Below are positions 35,150 through 45,892 of a DNA stretch of 64,000 nucleotides, one piece after another. The position numbers were made by a program, and so were the translations under genes. Each line of letters opens with the position of its first letter. Within the stretch, counting starts at the first letter, position 1. Origin of the DNA: Amaurobius ferox (lineage: Eukaryota; Arthropoda; Arachnida; Araneae; Amaurobiidae); assembly GCA_951213105.1 (NCBI GenBank), contig OX578148.1:143908043-143972042 (forward strand). The letters are read 5' to 3'. The notes under the pieces were generated by a model. It made no database searches. It was not told the origin of the DNA and was given only the letters and a program-made list of their open reading frames with translations.

Positions 35150-36368
35150 TACTTTCCTTATATACATAATGTATAAGGAAAGTATTGTGACGGGGTCGAA
35201 AATTCGAATTCGAGTTTTCGACGGGAGAGCACGTTTCAAGCATCCCTGATCACGAATCAAACATTTTTGAAGTGATGTCTGTGTGTGTGTGTGTGTGTGA
35301 AAGTATGTGTGTGTGTGTGTGTGTGAGTCTGTGGAGACGATAACTGACGAACGAATGGACCGATTCGAACTAAATTTGGTACAAAAATCACAATCCGTAA
35401 ACACTGGAAGCCTATTGTTTTTATACGTAATCGAATGTTCAGAACCCCCCTAAATTTTCGAATGAAATTTTGAAAAAATCGTCAAAAAATCAAAACCGCT
35501 GATAAAGTTACGCAAATAGACATTTCTTATGTAATTTTTCATTAGAAAACGATTGGCATAAATTTTAGAACGCTAACATGAACCGTTCTCGAGATATTGT
35601 GCATTTTTAAAAAAAATTATGAAAAAGTCACATAAAAAAACATTCCTATTGAGAAACATGTTCACTTTTCATATGTAATACCATGCGATAAATTGAGTGA
35701 CATCATTCTCGTGGATCTAGTTCGTTCCATTCATGAAAAAACATACTTTGAATAATACTTTTGTATTTGAACGCCAATAGTCATTTATCTGCTGTAAGAA
35801 TAACTTTTTTCTTCGTGCATAAATACCTATGCACCCCATTGACACACACACACACACTCACTGACACACACAGACACACACACACACATACTTTCACACA
35901 CACACACACACACACAGACATCACTTCAAAAATGTTTGATTCGTGATCAGGGATGCTTGAAACGTGCTCTCCCGTCGAAAACTCGAATTCGAATTTTCGA
36001 CCCCGTCACAATACTTTCCTTATACATTATGTATATAAGGAAAGTAATATTGGAGATATGGGAAAACCATACGACACTCTGAGCCTCCATGCACGAAGAA
36101 AAAATTCGTGCTTGGCGAGATTTTGGCGACGAATTTTGCGGAATGTCGCCAACTTGGCGACTTTTTTGAAATGTTGCCAAATTAATGAAAATCTCGCCAA
36201 ATGGATAAAAATGATGCTAAATCAATGAAAATGACGACTAATTGTCGAAAATTCAATATCTTGGAAAGAATATTAGTATCTACTATAAGAAAAACCTATT
36301 TTTTTACTGTAAAAGTAGTAAATTCATTACATTATATAAGGAAAGTCATGTGTTGCCCACATCAGATT
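35150..36368 (-). repeat. Interspersed family A, copy 3, with internal inverted segment
   Basis: It starts with the palindromic terminus ACTTTCCTTATATACATAAT (35,153) and proceeds as in copies 2 and 4 to about 35,818. At that point a ~280 bp segment (35,822-36,100) is the reverse complement of 35,107-35,330, including flanking satellite-junction sequence. The element then resumes at the 'ttcgtgcttggcgagattttgg' block and ends at the CACATCAGATTTT core (36,368). GT/CA tracts occur in both arms. Confidence 0.75.
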
Positions 36369-37213
36369 TTACTTTCCTTATATACATAATGTATAAGGAA
36401 AGTATTGTGACGGGGTGGAAAATTCGAATTCGAGTTTTCGACGGGAGAGCACGTTTCAAGCATCCCTGATCACGAACCAAACATTTTTGAAGTGATGTCT
36501 GTGTGTGTGTGTGAAAGTATGTGTGTGTGTGTGTGTGTGTGTGTGTCAGTGAGTCTGTGGAGACGATAACTGACGAACGAATGGACCGATTCGAACCAAA
36601 TTTGGTACAAAAATCACAATCCGTAAACACTGGAAGCCTATTGTTTTTATACGTAATCGAATGTTCAGAACCCCCCTAAATTTTCGAATGAAATTTTGAA
36701 AAAATCGTCAAAAAATCAAAACCGCTAATAAAGTTACGCAAATAGACATTTCTTATGTAATTTTTCATTAGAAAACGATTGACATAAATTTTAGAACGGT
36801 TATGTAATACCATGCGATAAATTGAGTGACATCATTCTCGTGGATCTAGCTCGTTCCATTCATGAAAAAACATACTTTGAATAATACTTTTGTATTTGAA
36901 CGCCAATAGTCATTTATCTGCTGTAAGAATAACTTTTTTCTTCGTTCATAACGCTTGGCGAGATTTTGGCGACGAATTTGGCGGAATGTCGCCAACTTGG
37001 CGACTTGTTTGAAATGTTGCCAAATTAATGAAAATCTCGCCAAATGGATAAAAATGATGCTAAATCAATGAAAATGACGACTAATTGTCGAAAATTCAAT
37101 ATCTTGGAAAGAATATTAGTATCTACTATAAGAAAAACTTATTTTTTTACTGTAAAAGTAGTAAATTCATTACATTATATAAGGAAAGTCATGTGTTGCC
37201 CACATCAGATTTT
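36369..37213 (-). repeat. Interspersed family A, copy 4
   Basis: This is a direct tandem copy of copy 3 without the inverted segment. It has the same start at 36,371, a GT microsatellite at 36,500-36,545 and the same 'ggcgagattttggcgac' block at 36,957. It ends in the same CACATCAGATTTT core. A short block around 36,795 is deleted relative to copy 3. Confidence 0.8.
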
Positions 37214-37214
37214 T

Positions 37215-37940
37215 TTACATTGGGATCCGAATGCACGGATGTAGGTCCCTGAGAAGGCGCGCAATGGCGTCCCGTCTGGCCACCTGTTTGCCAAGACCGG
37301 AAACAAGTTGGAGCTTCAGAATTCTCAGCGGCCTCACTGTCATCGGCGTCCGAAAGGGATACCGACGGGTGTAGGCGGGTCTGAATTTTCAGTTTTTTTT
37401 TCGAAAAGAGAGAGAGAAATTCGGAGGAGCGAGAAGAAGGTCTTGGGATAGAAGTGTGAACAGACTTGAGAGGATTCTGATGATGAGCTGAGAAAACTGA
37501 CCATCACCGTGGGAGACCGCCTGAGCCCGAGGCCACGCCACTGCAATCGACAGTCATGGTAGGCCCTTTACAATATACAGCTCCCCTTGAGTGTTTGTTC
37601 TATCTCTCTCTTTTTTTGGACACAAATACTTTATCCCTGTCACGACAAGAGAGTGACATTTTAGCGTAAGACACGTAATGCTTAGTGAGCCCCGAAGTAT
37701 GCTGTGTTTAGAGCAGAGAGTAATTAATAGTAATTTGATAGACAGGAGCTGTATCCATGTAAAGTACTTTATGTATTGTGTGTTTTTCTCTGTGTTTTAA
37801 TATAGTGTGTGTTAATAAATGTTTCGTTTTAAAATTATTTCAAGATCCCCTCATTTTCAATTAATGTCTAAGTGTATTTTTTCCGACCACAATCACCTTT
37901 CGCGTCCCGGACAGGAGGTGTGATATAATACCACGCAACA
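37215..37940 (+). repeat. Gypsy-type long terminal repeat, left copy
   Basis: This ~726 bp segment is repeated in direct orientation at 42,684-43,493. Shared landmarks are ATGCACGGATGT, CACTGTCATCGGCGT, GAGAGAGAAATTCGGA, GCCCCGAAGTATGCTGTG and the end TAATACCACGCAACA. An AATAAA lies at 37,814-37,819 in a ~36 bp stretch missing from the right copy. The end fits TG...CA termini, though the first bases are degraded. No obvious primer binding site follows. Confidence 0.75.
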
Positions 37941-38439
37941 ATAACGTTGCCTTGACCAGGATCTCGAAAAAATTTAACTTTAAAGAAAATTAAAAAATGA
38001 ACCAATTTTTTTTTTCCTTTCTATGAATAAGATATATTATAATTTTAGTATTATTCTCACTTTGTTTTGAAATGGGGACATACATATAAATGTTTATTTA
38101 CAATAAGAATTAAGAAATCATTACCATCATGCTATATAGTGGTCAGGAATTTGAAATGACAAATAAAATAGGAAATAAATAGTGAATTTAAGAATTGATA
38201 TTTATATTTGCATTGTGTTTTAAAATGTATTATATTTAAATGTGTTCTATTTGTGCAGCGTTGGGAGGGAATAAGTTTGGAGAATAGGAGATAGAAACAA
38301 GGAATTTAGAACAGTCAGCGAACGCAAACCTCATATTTTGGTGTACACGTCGGCTAGAAGATGATTAATGAAGGAAATGACCCAACGGCAAGCAGCAAAA
38401 TTATTACGTAATTACGTACGTAAAATTATTACGGAAATT
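37941..38439. other. Retroelement leader, no gene seen
   Basis: AT-rich sequence between the left LTR and the gag remnant. No coding segment recognised. Confidence 0.35.
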
Positions 38440-38625
38440 ACGTATTTATTGGGAGAATTTAGCGGCGAAGAAGAAAGTGAATGCGAAATTTTTTCGATCA
38501 GTTTGACGCCCTTAGCGCCCTTGGAAATTGGATAGACGCCGAAAAACTGACAATTTTGAAACCACGTTTGCGAGGTAATGCAAAAAAAATTTTCGTTGGC
38601 TCACAGGACCTCAGAAAGCAAACAT
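38440..38625 (+). pseudogene. Ty3/gypsy gag capsid fragment
   Basis: A short open stretch translates to a capsid-like sequence containing FFDQFDALSALGNW, DAEKLTILKPRLRG and NAKKIF. This pattern is typical of gypsy-type Gag. It ends abruptly and is followed within about 130 bp by integrase sequence, so protease, reverse transcriptase and RNase H have been deleted. Confidence 0.65.
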
Positions 38626-38754
38626 TATGAGGCTTTCTACATAAACAGGGGATCCAACTTAATCATGCACATAGGAAATTGGAAAGATAGACCGTGGAAG
38701 GACAACCTAAATAAAACGATTGTCATTCAAAGAGCCCTACAGAGAAAAATCCGA

Positions 38755-39690
38755 ACCATGACACATGTCAGGCACATCAGGATAGATAAGACGTTTAAAT
38801 TATGATCAGACAGGTATTACTGGAGTGGTGCGGACGTGCACAATCTTGTTCTCTTATGCGACCTGTGCAGAGCAAGGAAGAGGTGAGCTCGAGATGTTCC
38901 GTTCGGTAGGACACCCATTCCGCCGGGTCCTCTGTCAACAGGTATCGTGGGTCCTTTCCCACCCAGCTTAAACAATAATCGGTACGCGCTTTCGGTATTG
39001 TACCCATTTTCTAAACACGTTCAATTTTATCCAGTTCCAGACACTAAGGCAGAAACGATGGCAGATAGACTCTTACATCCCATTCCGATTTTTAGTAGAC
39101 CATATTCTATCTTGTCAGACCGGAGAGTTCAATATACATCAGATGTGTATAAACTGAAAAATTACAAAGCGTCACATTAAGCTCAGTACAAGCCCCGTTC
39201 GTGAATGGACGGGTGGGAAAAATAAACGGTCCGCTGAAACATACTATAAGTGCCCTAACAAACAATTCTCCATATTGGGACAAAGTTCACGTAATAATAT
39301 ATAACAACATTATACACGCTTATACAAAGGAACCTCCAAATTTCTTGATGTTTGCGAGGGACATTTCAACGTTATTCAAGACGACACTAACAGGACTAAT
39401 TCCTGACAATACATACCAAGAAGAATAACTCTCATGAACAACACATATAAAGTGGCGACCCAAAACCTATTAGATGCTAAAGAAAATCAAGAAAGCCAAC
39501 AATTCACGAAAGCAAAGAGCCACTCACTGGAAATAGGCAACATAGTTTTTCTAAAAATTCACACAACTTTAAAAATAAGACCGTATCGTGTTCTCAGAAA
39601 AATCAACAGATTCGTCTACAAAATGAAAGAAGTCAACAAACCTTTTGCAAAGTCTATCAAAGCGCATATTAATAGGCCTCATTGAAAGAA
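38755..39690 (+). pseudogene. Ty3/gypsy integrase remnant
   Basis: Integrases join retroelement cDNA to the host genome. The zinc-binding HHCC segment (about 38,765-38,890) reads HVRHIRIDKTFKL, then YYWSG, then CDLCRAR. The catalytic core includes GPFPPSLNNNRYALSVLYPF and ILSDRRVQYTS (about 38,940-39,180). A further block around 39,200-39,420 has NGRVGKINGPLKHTISALT and KEPPNFLMFARDIS. The C-terminal segment (about 39,434-39,685) ends with PYRVLRKINRFVYKMKEVNK. The frame changes several times, with stops near 38,800, 39,178, 39,426 and 39,683, so it is dead. It lies between two LTRs and downstream of a gag remnant. Confidence 0.85.
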
Positions 39691-40795
39691 AGCAGTATTT
39701 AAAGACACCAGAAATAAATGAAACGTGCCCACAGGCAACCATCACGCAAGAATTCTTAAGGAAATCACCACTTTTGCCGAACCCCATACCCGAAAGCAAA
39801 TTCCATTTTTTCTCTGGGATGAATCGGAAATAAGTAACCAGGACGAACTCTGCTCCCTAATCCAACATCTGTGTTTCCTAGGGGACCAACCAGCCCACAA
39901 GAATTCGAATGCAGGGCGACAGAACGTTAAACAGTAAACAAAGGCCGTTATAAATGCTAAACGATTTAAAAATGTAAAAACGACTTAAAGAATATATATG
40001 TTATCATGATAATAACAATAATGAGGTAAAGACACGAATCCAGGAAGAGTCAGTAATTAAGAAAATAAATGAAATAAAACCAAATCGAGTAAATAAAAAT
40101 TTCTTTAAACAGAATTTAAACGCGGGGTAGACTCTTTTTGCGTCCAAAGCCAGAGGATAGTACGTTACATTCATAGCAATAAGTGGTTTTTCTGAATAAG
40201 GGTTTCGAGGAAATCCTATTCTAATACAGAGACAAGAAAAGAAAAGGGATTATAGAGCTTTTAGAAAGGCGCAGTGTGAGAAGTGCAGGTTCGAACGTGG
40301 AGTGTCAGAAGCAGAAAGATGGGCAAACAGATTAAATAAAATTTTATGGAAGGAAAACGACTGTACAGAATATTTTATTAATGAATCAAGATAATCGAGT
40401 AATAAAGGAAAGGAAGAAAATATGGCATGAAAATAATGAAGGGTATTATATAGATATTGAAGATATTGAGGAGCTAACTAAAGCAGTGTGAGAAAAGAAC
40501 AATTAATAAAATAAGAAAGGTTAAGGAATGGTTTGTAGTGTACAGGAAACTAGAAAGTGTAAAAAAAAAATGTTTTTGTTTGTTTGTTTTGATATAATTA
40601 TTTTTTCTGTTTATATTTTGGTTACGGCGTTTATCTAACAAGGAGGGTGTCCATATTACACCTGCGGATCACAAAAGTGAAAAGATTTAAGTCGAGGCAC
40701 TAAATAATTGTATGTTTAGAATAAGAGTAACACTTTTCTTATCCTTCTGGTGTAGTAAGAGAGAGTGGATAACGCAGCAGGTGAGGAGTTGTTGT
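39691..40795. other. Unassigned interior of the LTR-flanked region
   Basis: Just after the integrase, short frames (39,645-39,833 and 39,725-39,937) may continue the retroelement polyprotein, but I cannot identify a domain. The rest is AT-rich. A purine-rich AACAAGGAGGG precedes TGTCC near 40,640 and could be a polypurine tract of another LTR element; this is weak. Confidence 0.3.
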
Positions 40796-40935
40796 TGAGA
40801 TCCAGACCGTTTGACCTACCAGAAAGGTGTAAGGTAACAGTTTGGACGGTTGGGCAGAGCCACTCAATGAATACTGGAACCCAGTGGAGGAGGTATTCAC
40901 AGGGACGACACCCTCTTTCCCCCCTCCCCCCCCCC
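40796..40935 (-). mobile_element. SINE tail fragment, minus strand
   Basis: Read on the minus strand, this matches the body and 3' end of the tRNA-derived SINE at 18.1 kb (GTCCAAACTGTTACCTTACA, then GGTCTGG, then a short CAA tail at about 40,796). The head is absent, and poly-C sequence (40,918-40,935) marks the junction with the 5S-like sequence. Confidence 0.75.
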
Positions 40936-40939
40936 AAAG

Positions 40940-41056
40940 GCCAACGGCCATACCGTGCTGAAAACACCGGTTCTCGTTAGATCACCGAAGTCAAGCAGCA
41001 TCGGGCGCGGATAGTACTTGGTGGGTGACCACCTTGGAACACCGCGTGCTGTTGGC
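40940..41056 (+). pseudogene. 5S rRNA-like sequence fused to a SINE
   Basis: 117 bp match arthropod 5S ribosomal RNA almost end to end, from GCCAACGGCCATACC to CGTGCTGTTGGC. The internal control region is recognisable: AAGCAGCATCGGGCGCGG (A-box/intermediate element), TAGTACTTGG and GGGTGACCACC (C-box). Differences I notice from the expected sequence include TTAG in place of a CCG-type word near 40,977 and a one-base deletion near 41,021. There is no T-run terminator at the 3' end; SINE sequence follows directly. It is therefore either a 5S pseudogene with a SINE placed exactly at its end, or the head of a chimeric 5S-tRNA SINE. It is not part of a visible 5S array. Confidence 0.85.
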
Positions 41057-41330
41057 CATCTCGGGTGCGGTATCCCCGTGGTTTGCGCGCTAGATTTGCA
41101 CGCTACCGCAAATGCCGCCGTGTTCATGCGGAGTACGATCACGTTAAACATGTGGGTCCGTAAGTCCTTCCGAGAGGTTGGTGGTAGGGGAAGGAGGGTA
41201 CGGTCCCTGTGGATGCCTCCCCCACTGGGTTCCGGTCTAAATTGGGTGGCACTTCCCGACCGTCCATACAGTTACCTTACACCTTTCTGGTAGGTCGGAC
41301 GGTCTGGGTCTCAACAACAACAACAACCCT
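41057..41330 (+). mobile_element. tRNA-derived SINE joined to the 5S sequence
   Basis: It begins with a tRNA-like head whose A-box region is recognisable (GGTATCCCCGTGGTTTGCGC at 41,069), but the B-box segment is deleted. The head joins directly to GCCGCCGTGTTCATGCGG. The body is nearly identical to one unit of the 18.1 kb SINE, including TTCCGAGAGGTTGGTGGTAG, and it ends in a (CAA)n tail at about 41,312-41,327. Confidence 0.85.
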
Positions 41331-41335
41331 CTTTC

Positions 41336-41476
41336 CCCCCACCAACCTCTCGGAAGGACTTACGGACCCACATGTTTAACGTGATCATACTACGCGTGAA
41401 CACAGAGGCAGTTCTGGTAGCGGAAGGAATCGAACTCGGGCCCACCGCGCGCTAACCACTGGGCTACCGCACCCTA
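41336..41476 (-). mobile_element. tRNA-derived SINE head, minus strand
   Basis: On the minus strand the sequence starts with an intact A-box GGTAGCCCAGTGGTTAGCGC (41,474) and a B-box GAGTTCGATTCC (41,437). It then follows the SINE body to about TTCCGAGAGG. It abuts the tail of the plus-strand SINE, giving a tail-to-tail arrangement. Confidence 0.85.
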
Positions 41477-42683
41477 GCAGGCGAGGAGCGTATTTATTGG
41501 GCCTATGATTATTTGCACAGTTAATATGTATATACGTTATGTGAACACATGCAGATGCAAGGCAGCATACCAAATGGATGAGTCGGTAGTTGCATACCAC
41601 CGAACCACGTGAACATGAGTGACAACCAGATATATCGCAAGGACACAGGTCCTACCTGTGATACCTACTGTGATACCACTGATACCTACAATAAAGTGTT
41701 GAAGACCCAGACCGTCCGACTCGTCCAAAGGACTAGGAGCAACTGTTTGGACGGCCGGTACAATAAAGTGTTGTACAACCTTGAGACAATCGGTTACTTT
41801 TGGCAAGGGAACTTAAAATTTTGGGTCAACAATAGGTTTTGCAGGGTTCCACAAGCAAGATGGCAAATGAGTGGTTGCACAAAGAACTTAACTGGTTACG
41901 CATACATCACGGAAATCTAAAGTGTGATACAGAGATGATAAATAATTTTTTTTTTTTTTACATATCAATGGCAGTGGACAAAACACAAAATGTGATTTTG
42001 CAGACTTAGACAAACACCAACCCACAGCCGCAAAGTGGTCGTCTCGTGTTCATTCCCACCTATCACAGACGATGAGATCACCGGTGTGCTCAGTGATAAC
42101 CACTAAGTGATCGCATTGAGTGCAGCAAAAACTAAGGTTTGCAAAACCTTACTACATACAAACAAGAACCATAACCATAAATCAAGGATCCAAGACGGTA
42201 TACAACAACAATGCTGAACTGCAGAACCGGACTTAAGTTTGATTTGGCCATTCAGTTGTACAAATCGTAACTGTGACACAAACAATAACTTTTGTTCCAG
42301 AATTTGTTTTGCATGCATTGAACTTTTACCTAATACTTTATACAGAGGACAGACATTCACAAAACTTTATAATCGTACTTTACAGCACCGGAAATTAAGT
42401 GCAATGAGGCACCCACATATTTATACCTGTTATTTACAATGTTTATACTAAATTATTATATTTTATTATCCGATATAGAACTTTGTATTTGCGTATATGC
42501 TTTTCTTTTCGATGTATAATAATGTTTTCAGAAAAGAGACCACCACATAAGGAAGGTATTTAGACGGGTAGAAGTTTTTGGGGTGTAATGGTCGCCGACA
42601 AAGCGGCCATTTGTCTCCCCTTCCGCTCATCGTGGAAGGGGAGATAATATTGCCGTATGCTTTTTTCCCATACCTCCAATATT
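41477..42683. other. Unassigned sequence between SINE cluster and right LTR
   Basis: A SINE-related phrase GAAGACCCAGACCGTCCGAC lies at 41,700. No gene recognised. The last bases before the LTR (TTTTTTCCCATACCTCCAAT) closely match the flank left of family A copy 3 at 35,125-35,150. No polypurine tract precedes the LTR. Confidence 0.4.
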
Positions 42684-43493
42684 TGACATTGAGATCAGGA
42701 TGCACGGATGTCGGTCCCTGAGGCGGCGCGCAATGTCAACCCTCCGCCACATCTGGCCACTTGCTTGCCAAGCTTCACAATTCCCAGTGGCCTGACTGTC
42801 ATCGGCGTTCGCTGTCCGAAAGGGACACCGGCCCCTTTAAATTAGGGCGCAGTGATGCCAGAGGTTACATGGGGTTGAACAGAGGGGTCAGTAGGTCCAA
42901 TGATAAGCGGCCTGGGCGTTGTTCTTGAGCCCAAACTCCAATCAAGAAAGGTGTAGGCGGGTGCGAATTTTCAGTTGTTTTTCGAAGGGAGAGAGAGAGA
43001 AATTCGGAAGAACGAGGAGCAGGTCTTAGGATAGAAGTGTGAACAGACCTGAGAGGATTCTGATGACGAGTCGAGAAAACTGACCATCCCCGTGGGAGAC
43101 CGCCTGAGTCCGAGGTCACGCCACTGCAATCAATAACTATGGTATGCCCTTTTCAATATACAGCTCCCCTTGAGTGTTTGCTCTCTCTCTCTCTTTAGAC
43201 ACAAACACCTTTTCCCTGTCACGATTACAGAGTGACATTTTAGCGTAAGACACGCAATGTTTAGTGAGCCCCGAAGTATGCTGTGTTTAGAGCAGAGGGT
43301 AATTAATAGGAATTTGATAGACAGGAGCTGTATCCATGTAAAGTACTTTATATATTGTGTGTTGTGTTTTCCCTGTGTTTTAATATAGTGGGTGTGAATG
43401 TCCTCATTTTCAATTAACGTCCAAGTGTATTTTTTCCGATCACGGCCACCTTTCACGTCCCGGAAAGGACGTGTGGTGTAATACCACGCAACA
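42684..43493 (+). repeat. Gypsy-type long terminal repeat, right copy
   Basis: About 810 bp, with TG..CA termini (TGACATTG..CGCAACA), directly repeating 37,215-37,940. It contains an extra segment of roughly 120 bp (about 42,828-42,950) and lacks the AATAAA stretch of the left copy. The two copies differ at many sites, so they are old or belong to different insertions. Five-base flanks do not match between the outer edges. Confidence 0.75.
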
Positions 43494-43620
43494 CAGAGTA
43501 TTTACAACGTGTCCTCAGATCCTCCAACTGATAAAACTGTTACATTTGAGGCTCAGAGTATTTACAAAGTGTCTTCAGAACCTCCAACTGATAACTGTTA
43601 CAAATACAGGCTCAGAGTAT
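43494..43620. repeat. 58 bp satellite, second locus, two copies
   Basis: Immediately after the right LTR, two diverged units of the satellite seen at 34.6-35.1 kb are present (CAGAGTATTTACAACGTGTC at 43,494, then a second unit). Confidence 0.85.
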
Positions 43621-44303
43621 TTTGACTGCGATTTTATGACATTACACAAAATCAATAACTTGGAAAACAGTAATTCTTGATTCAGCTTCAGTAAAAAGAG
43701 TGGCATTTTAAAGCAGATTTCATGAATGACTTAACAGAGTAACAAATAAGGCAGGCTAATTAAATATTTTCCCCAAAGGAGAATTTGGAAAAGACTTCTG
43801 TTTTAATAGATACATACACAATTGCTTAATTAATTAAATTGCTCTATGTCTTTGGAGGAGTCGGATGGTCTGGGCTTTCGACACACAATTGAAGAGAGAT
43901 TTATAAATATTCCAAAAATAATTTGTACCCATTCAAGAATAATAGCAGACGTAAAAGTATTAAAACACGGCAAGTTAAAATTTTATTTTCAAAAGAATTA
44001 ATTGCAGCAGAAAAAAAATGTAAATTGCGTAAAGGAGTTTATATATTAAGTAATAATTTCAGCGAACTATTTCCTAATGTAATGATCGTATTGAAAATGT
44101 TTTTCAATACAATCAATGTTTTCAAGCGTTGATAGAAATGTATTGCACTGTATTGGTTATATTATTTTCCTTTAAATAGCAGTGGTGTTACTTTTTTAAT
44201 GCTAACAGACATTAAATGTTTTCTGATAAAAAGGTTCTACGAAAAATCGTGAGTGGCAAATCAAGGCTACCACGAACTCGGAAAGGTTGGGAATCGCTCC
44301 CCT
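43621..44303. other. Unassigned AT-rich sequence
   Basis: No gene recognised. A SINE-like phrase AGTCGGATGGTCTGGGC occurs at about 43,859. Confidence 0.35.
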
Positions 44304-44994
44304 ACGGCCGTAGCCAGAGGCAGAATTGAAGAGGGGCTGGAGGAAAATTCGAGGGGGCTCAACAGTCTTGAAGGAGGGGCTCAACAGTCTTGAAGGAGGG
44401 GCGCACACAAAACACAACGAATCATTAGCATTTATAAACCACAATAGTTCCTATTATATATTGCAATTCATATAAATTATTAACAGATAATTGCATATTT
44501 ATATTTGCAAGCTAAGAGCTAATTATTAATAGCCATATAGCTACTATACATCAATATTAATATATAATAATTACAATTGATTTTAATGTGAGCATTAACT
44601 AGTAATAAAGCTGTTAACAATTTGTACAAATATTCTGAGGTTAATACAAGTTAATGCTTAATATTAACTCTTACCTACTTATCTGATTTGAACTCTATAA
44701 TGTATAACAGTGAACCTCACAAGAATACAAAAGTATTCTAAATACTAGTGTCATGATTTTTAAATTAAATATGTAAATAAATGGATCATTAGTATAATCA
44801 CACTTCGGCTCGATTAAAAAAATCTTTGAAACGAAGTCATTTATAAAAAAAAATATCAAAGAATTTTTTTATGCAAAATTTGAATGACATTTTGAGTGGA
44901 ATTTCATATCACTACTAAAAATTTAATATTTTTATCAGGGGGCTGAGTATACCTCTTGGGGGGGGGGGGCTTAGCCCTCGGTCTGGTTACGGCC
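44304..44994. mobile_element. Putative MITE with short inverted ends
   Basis: The left end ACGGCCGTAGCCAGAG and right end (reverse complement TGGCCGTAACCAGAC) form imperfect ~14 bp inverted repeats. Both are followed inward by GGGGCT-rich or G-rich sequence; the right end has a long G-run at 44,958-44,969. This end type is common in hAT-like MITEs. No target duplication was confirmed and there is no coding capacity. Confidence 0.45.
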
Positions 44995-44999
44995 ATGCA

Positions 45000-45255
45000 C
45001 TCCCTTAGACAAATTTGCGAAATTCCAGTTCCATCACGAGTTCCGCGCTTTTCCGCCAAATCCGGTCCTCCCTGCCCTTCGCACGTGATCCGGGGCGTCT
45101 CACGTGTCCCACGTGCATGCATACTCCAGTGACGAAATTCGTCCTGTCGCCAACACTTGGCGGTCTTCCAATCGCTCGGGACCTTGGGCGGGCGAAACAC
45201 GTGGCCTTTTCTCACTTGTGCTCAGACGAGTGCAGAAGAGAAAACGCGTAATCTG
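45000..45255. promoter_or_regulatory. GC-rich island with four CACGTG E-boxes
   Basis: This ~250 bp patch is clearly GC-richer than its surroundings. It has four perfect CACGTG palindromes, bHLH factor sites, at 45,082, 45,101, 45,110 and 45,198. It may be a promoter or enhancer fragment or part of a repeat. Open frames on both strands (104 and 78 codons) show no domain. Confidence 0.35.
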
Positions 45256-45790
45256 TTCAATTTATTAACTTCCACTGAATTGACAGGACTGAAAACGTCG
45301 TTGACATTAAAAAATAATAATTAATCTTCAACAGCCTCCGATTGCATGATTAACTAAATATCCCAGACCTTCAATATATAGAACATTCTCTTGTGTTCCA
45401 TCCCACTGAATGACACAAGAATACTGGGTATAACTAAATACTGGAGTTAAGCTGCTCGTAAATACAACGATTCAATTCAATCAAAGTACAGATTTAAACT
45501 AATATTTTTACTTTCTCATGCTATATAGTATTCCAGACTAATATGGTATAGTCACTAATACAGTATAGTAAGTATTGTTTTCATGCAAATTTTCGAATTG
45601 GATGCCAATATATGGTTTAAGATCTCCTAAAGACATTTGATTATTTTCGGAATGATGTCCGTCCGTCTGTATGTCTGGGGACAATTTCTTGTGTTCACAA
45701 TAGTGAAGGGATTTTTACGAAACTTTATATCCGGCTTTGTTATAAAAAGATCTAAAATTGTTTTAAATTCGAGTGAAAACTTCAAAATTT
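45256..45790. other. Unassigned AT-rich sequence
   Basis: No supported feature. Confidence 0.4.
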
Positions 45791-45798
45791 ATACATAC

Positions 45799-45886
<88 letters not shown>
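45791..45886. repeat. (CATA)n-(TA)n microsatellite
   Basis: Five or so ACAT units lead into about 37 TA units. The 87 aa frame ending here with Ile-Tyr repeats is an artefact. Confidence 0.95.

Positions 45887-45892
<6 letters not shown>

Noticed and set aside
35114..35404. Thr-His rich frames in the family A copies (also at 35,761-35,946 and 36,346-36,630)
   Set aside because: They come from CA/GT repeats, and the frames are not conserved between copies.
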